Shown here piece by piece: positions 61,264 through 64,000 of a stretch of 64,000 nucleotides of DNA. Made by a program: the position numbers and the translations under genes. Source of the DNA: Phycisphaerales bacterium (GTDB taxonomy: Bacteria; Planctomycetota; Phycisphaerae; Phycisphaerales; UBA1924); assembly GCA_905339235.1 (NCBI GenBank), contig CAJPFG010000010.1:186001-250000 (forward strand), written 5' to 3'. The notes under the pieces were generated by a model. That model was not told where the DNA came from and did no database searches. It saw only the letters and a list, made by a program, of their open reading frames with translations. Numbering within the stretch: position 1 is the stretch's first letter; each line of letters begins with the position of its first letter.

Positions 61264-62058
61264 ATGAAGAAGACTCAGATTCTTGCCGGTATCGCAGGGG
61301 CGGCCTTCGCGCTGGCCGCGTGGGCCCAGAACCAGCCCACGACCGTGACCAACGCCGAGCCCACGACGACGATTGAAAACATGTCGCCGAACACTACCGG
61401 CAACACCCAGTCGTACACCGCGCACTCGCAGGCAGGGCGTCCGAACCGGACGCACTTTGACTTCGGCGTGAGCGTGATGGGCGAATGGGATGCGACGACC
61501 AAGTACTGGGCCGAGCCCGGCTCGCAGCCCCAGACCAGCACTGCCACCGCGACGTTCAGCACGACGCCGGGCATGGGCGGGCGCTTTGTTACGCAGCAGT
61601 TCAAGGGGGACACCGGCGAAAACTACTTCATCGGGAACGCCTGGTACGGCTTCAACAACACGACCCAGGAGTTCGAGTGCGCCTGGATCGACAACACCTC
61701 GTCGAACATCCTGTTCTCTCACGGCACCCGCGACGGCTCGGGCGCGATCAACTTCACCGGCACCTTCGCCGACCCCACCAGCGGCCAGAAGAAGACCACC
61801 CGCTCCAAGATGTCCTGGACCTCCAAGGACGCCATGGTGTGGGAGATGTGGAACACCAACTCCGACGGGAGCGAGTACAAGAGCCTCGAAGTGACCTACA
61901 CGCGCACGTCCACGATTCCCGGCGAAGTGCCCAAGTTCACGCCCCGCACCTCCACGAACCCCACGAACACCACCACCAGCAACCCGCCCAAATCCACCTC
62001 CACCAACAACCCAAACAAGAACAAGCAGAACCAGACCGGTGCCAATAGCCCCAAGTAA
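61264..62058 (+). CDS. Secreted DUF1579-like protein with Asn/Thr/Lys-rich tail
   Basis: 264-residue exported protein with signal MKKTQILAGIAGAAFALAAW (cut AWA|QNQ). The folded part (about 60-215: HFDFGVSVMGEWDATTKYWA, GGRFVTQQFKGDTGENYFIG, WIDNTSSNILFSHGTRDGSG) follows the DUF1579 pattern seen in planctomycetes. The final 45 residues are almost only Thr, Ser, Asn, Pro and Lys (NPPKSTSTNNPNKNKQNQTG), a disordered tail that might be glycosylated. CTGGAGA lies about 6 nt upstream of ATG 61264. A strong terminator follows at 62081. Confidence 0.82.
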   Translation: MKKTQILAGIAGAAFALAAWAQNQPTTVTNAEPTTTIENMSPNTTGNTQSYTAHSQAGRPNRTHFDFGVSVMGEWDATTKYWAEPGSQPQTSTATATFSTTPGMGGRFVTQQFKGDTGENYFIGNAWYGFNNTTQEFECAWIDNTSSNILFSHGTRDGSGAINFTGTFADPTSGQKKTTRSKMSWTSKDAMVWEMWNTNSDGSEYKSLEVTYTRTSTIPGEVPKFTPRTSTNPTNTTTSNPPKSTSTNNPNKNKQNQTGANSPK

Positions 62059-62080
62059 CGAGGCGAACCGAGTTCAATGA

Positions 62081-62115
62081 AAAACGCCCGGGCCACTGTG
62101 CCCGGGCGTTTTTTT
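62081..62115. terminator. Bidirectional rho-independent terminator
   Basis: 13-bp perfect stem AAAACGCCCGGGC (62081-62093)/GCCCGGGCGTTTT (62100-62112), loop CACTGT, followed by more T on the + strand and by a T-rich end on the minus strand. It serves the convergent genes ending at 62058 and 62128. Confidence 0.9.
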
Positions 62116-62127
62116 CATGGACCCAGT

Positions 62128-63729
62128 TCACGCGACGTGGCGTCGGCGCCTCAGCATCGCGGCCGCGCAGGCGCCCAGCGCCAGCGACCCCGGTGTCGGC
62201 ACCACCGTGAACCCGTACACGTCGCTCCAGTACCCGCCGGTCGCGAAGAAGGCGCCGTTCGCATCAACCGGTCCGCCCCCGACGCCCATCGTGAGATAGA
62301 ACTCGTACGTGGGGCTGAGCAGGTCCCACCCGTTCACGATGAACTTGAAGTCCTCGGGCCCGCCGGCTGTCAGGGTGCTGAGGGTCGCCCATTCCGCGCC
62401 CGAGAGTGTGTACGAGGTCGCGTCAACTCCCGGCACGCTGATCGTCAGCAGCCGGTTCCAGGCGTCGTCGAAGATGATGAGCCCGAATGTCTCGTTCGCG
62501 CCGTTGTTCTGCGGGGTCCAGTCGAAGGTCGGCGCCGGAGCGTCGAACATCACCGAGCCCCCGACCATCCCGCCCACCGGCCTGGGCGATACCCCGTACT
62601 CCTCGAAGATCGCGCCGAAATCGGCGCGGACCGAGTCGGGCTGCCCGCCGCCGGTGAAGTAGTTCCACACGTTCTGCAGTTGGCGCGGCCCGCCCGCGGG
62701 CGAGGTCACGCTGGTGTCGAGGATCTCGTACAGTTCGACGAACCCCTTGCTCACGCGGTCCTTGGCCCCGTCCGCGCCGCCGCTCGGGTCGGCGATGTCC
62801 CACAGGATGCGCGCCACGGAAACTTCCTCCCCCTCTCCGCCTTCGCCCGAGCCGAAGTGACTCTCAAGGCTGAAGTCGATGGCGAGGTCGATCGTGTCCT
62901 GGTAGTGATCGTCGCCGATGTTGGCCATCCCCACGGGCATGTTCTGCCCGGTGGCGCCGGTGTTGACCTGTTGCATCGCCACGCCCAGGAAGTTGCCCAG
63001 CCCTTCGCCCCACGCCAGGCGCGTTCCCGCGGCCTTGTCACGGAGCGGCAGGCGCGGGTCCGCCTGCCCGATGTTGGTCACGCCGAAGAAATGGCGACCG
63101 CCCGGGCTGTCATCGAGATCATCGGCTTCGCCGATGTAGTGTGAGTACTCGTGGAGCAGCACATCCCAGTCCCACCGATCGTCGGACAGCACCCGGATCT
63201 GCCCCGCGCCGGGACTGAAGTGCGACGTGGCGGGTGATCCCGTCCACGGGAATCGGGTCAACAGCGGCGCGGGCGGGCCCGGCCGCGCCTGCGTCCCGAA
63301 GTAGTAGCCGGTGTACAACGCGTCGTACACGGCGAACGACCGTTCGGCGTCCGACGAGTTGCCGATGACCATGGGACCCCCCGCGCCGCCGAACACGGGC
63401 GTCGGATCGGAGGTTGCCACGTCGAGCACAACCGTGCCGGCGGGTCCATCGGGGTAAACCATCAACCAGTGCGCCACTCCCCCCGACGCGGTCGCGAGAT
63501 AGTCTCCGTTCTGGTCGGTCATGGTGGTGGCCAGATGTGTGTTGATGAAATCCCCGTCGGCGTTCGGCACCAGCCCCCAGACTTCGACCTTGACTCGGCG
63601 TGCCGCGTGCTCGAGTCCCGCGCCGTCCATCCAGTTCACGCGTCCCGCGAAGGCCTGCCCGAATGCCGTCCCATACCCTCCGGCCAGAGCAATAATCAGC
63701 GCCGCGTACCGCGGTTTCATCCGGTTCAT
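62128..63729 (-). CDS. Secreted HExxH metalloprotease-like protein with PEP-CTERM-like tail
   Basis: 533-residue exported protein. Signal peptide to about residue 25 (ALAGGYGTAFGQA). Residues about 185-300 include DVLLHEYSHYIGEADDL, an HExxH zinc motif, and FLGVAMQQVN further on. A beta-sandwich-like early domain (AGRVNWMDGAGLEHAARRVK) precedes it. The C-terminus is VVPTPGSLALGACAAAMLRR followed by RRHVA, i.e. a PEP-CTERM-type sorting signal with VPTPG. The exosortase at 51.1-52.0 kb is the natural processing enzyme. Peptidase activity is inferred from one motif. AGGAGA lies 6 nt before ATG 63729. Confidence 0.82.
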   Translation of the reverse strand: MNRMKPRYAALIIALAGGYGTAFGQAFAGRVNWMDGAGLEHAARRVKVEVWGLVPNADGDFINTHLATTMTDQNGDYLATASGGVAHWLMVYPDGPAGTVVLDVATSDPTPVFGGAGGPMVIGNSSDAERSFAVYDALYTGYYFGTQARPGPPAPLLTRFPWTGSPATSHFSPGAGQIRVLSDDRWDWDVLLHEYSHYIGEADDLDDSPGGRHFFGVTNIGQADPRLPLRDKAAGTRLAWGEGLGNFLGVAMQQVNTGATGQNMPVGMANIGDDHYQDTIDLAIDFSLESHFGSGEGGEGEEVSVARILWDIADPSGGADGAKDRVSKGFVELYEILDTSVTSPAGGPRQLQNVWNYFTGGGQPDSVRADFGAIFEEYGVSPRPVGGMVGGSVMFDAPAPTFDWTPQNNGANETFGLIIFDDAWNRLLTISVPGVDATSYTLSGAEWATLSTLTAGGPEDFKFIVNGWDLLSPTYEFYLTMGVGGGPVDANGAFFATGGYWSDVYGFTVVPTPGSLALGACAAAMLRRRRHVA

Positions 63730-63809
63730 TGTGTTCTCCTGTATGCCGGGCCAGCGACAACGCCGTGATTCTCTCACGGCATTCAGGCTGTCGTTATCCT
63801 GATAATCGA

Positions 63810-64000
63810 TTACTGCAACGTGTCGATCCCCACATCCAGCCACCGGCGCAGCGGGAGTTGATCGACCAGCGCTCGCGCCGCCGCCTGATCCGCGGCCGCG
63901 AGCACCAGCCACCCTCGGGTTTCGTCACGATTGATGAACCGCTCCAGCAGCGCGCCGCGGCGAGCCCATTCTCCAAGCATCGCGCGCTCCGGCGCGATCC
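63810..64000 (-). CDS. 3' end of a YCII/muconolactone-isomerase-like small protein, cut by window edge
   Basis: The last 62 codons of a minus-strand gene whose start lies beyond 64000; the frame is codon-phased from 63998. The readable peptide includes MLGEWARRGALLERFINRDE, TRGWLVLAAADQAAARALVD and the end RWLDVGIDTLQ. This 'GW(L/Y)VLAA.....A..LV..LPL..WLDV' arrangement fits YCII-related or muconolactone-isomerase-like ferredoxin-fold dimers. Codon use is host-like, unlike the alternative frame. Not enough sequence remains to assign a function. Confidence 0.6.
   Translation of the reverse strand, partial: IAPERAMLGEWARRGALLERFINRDETRGWLVLAAADQAAARALVDQLPLRRWLDVGIDTLQ

Overview
The window is GC-rich chromosomal DNA with strongly G/C-ending codons, dense genes on both strands and short intergenic gaps. 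The gene content points to a planctomycete, probably of the Phycisphaerae. The signs are an exosortase locus, PEP-CTERM-like tails of the 'PxP + hydrophobic + RRR' type on two secreted proteins, a dockerin-like EF-hand tail, HAF-repeat and fibro-slime proteins, a PilT/pseudopilin pair and many small lipoproteins. This is inference from content; no 16S gene is present. No phage, insertion sequence, integrase or CRISPR array was found.

Layout. 1-9.6 kb: the 3' part of an MFS exporter, a three-PAS hybrid histidine kinase followed 10 bp later by a secreted C25-like peptidase, a small membrane protein, an ankyrin protein, a pseudopilin, PilT, and a nitrogen-PTS-like cluster (hpf, ptsN, HPr, Trm112-like). 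9.7-17.2 kb: tRNA-Ile(GAT), two large secreted proteins, murA, a fibro-slime protein, a lipoprotein and tRNA-Arg(CCT). 17.4-26.0 kb: a four-gene island with overlapping or near-abutting reading frames. It encodes a membrane Fe-S/FAD/cytochrome-b-like oxidoreductase, a membrane-anchored 23-heme cytochrome, a predicted outer-membrane beta-barrel and a 34-heme lipoprotein cytochrome built from eight 72-residue three-heme repeats. Together they look like a complete trans-envelope electron conduit, which is the most striking system here.

26-40.7 kb: lexA behind a strong promoter and an odd leader, a 7-bp tandem repeat array, a phosphate-selective porin facing away from a PhoB/PhoR-type pair, phoH and a PgpH-like HD phosphodiesterase, a tRNA-dihydrouridine synthase carrying a repeat-derived in-frame insertion, a PIG-L deacetylase and mgtE. 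40.7-53.6 kb: a seven-gene minus-strand exopolysaccharide/exosortase locus (Wza-like exporter, exosortase, EpsI-like protein, giant TPR protein, Wzc-like protein with a degenerate P-loop, sugar-nucleotide SDR, MraY/WecA-type transferase). 53.9-64 kb: lipA, an FkbM methyltransferase, an HD-GYP-type protein, a lipoprotein, an EVE protein, a cyanophycinase-like S51 peptidase, an SRPBCC protein, a RibB with a dead GTP-cyclohydrolase-like half, two secreted proteins and the 3' end of a small YCII-like gene.

The exosortase at 51-52 kb probably processes the PEP-CTERM-like proteins at 12.5 and 62.1 kb, while its neighbours make and export surface polysaccharide. The phosphate porin and PhoB/PhoR pair suggest a local phosphate-response unit. 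The HPr/PtsN/HPF cluster and the PgpH-like and HD-GYP-type proteins point to PTS and cyclic-dinucleotide signalling. All statements rest on reading the sequence and family knowledge; no database search was possible.
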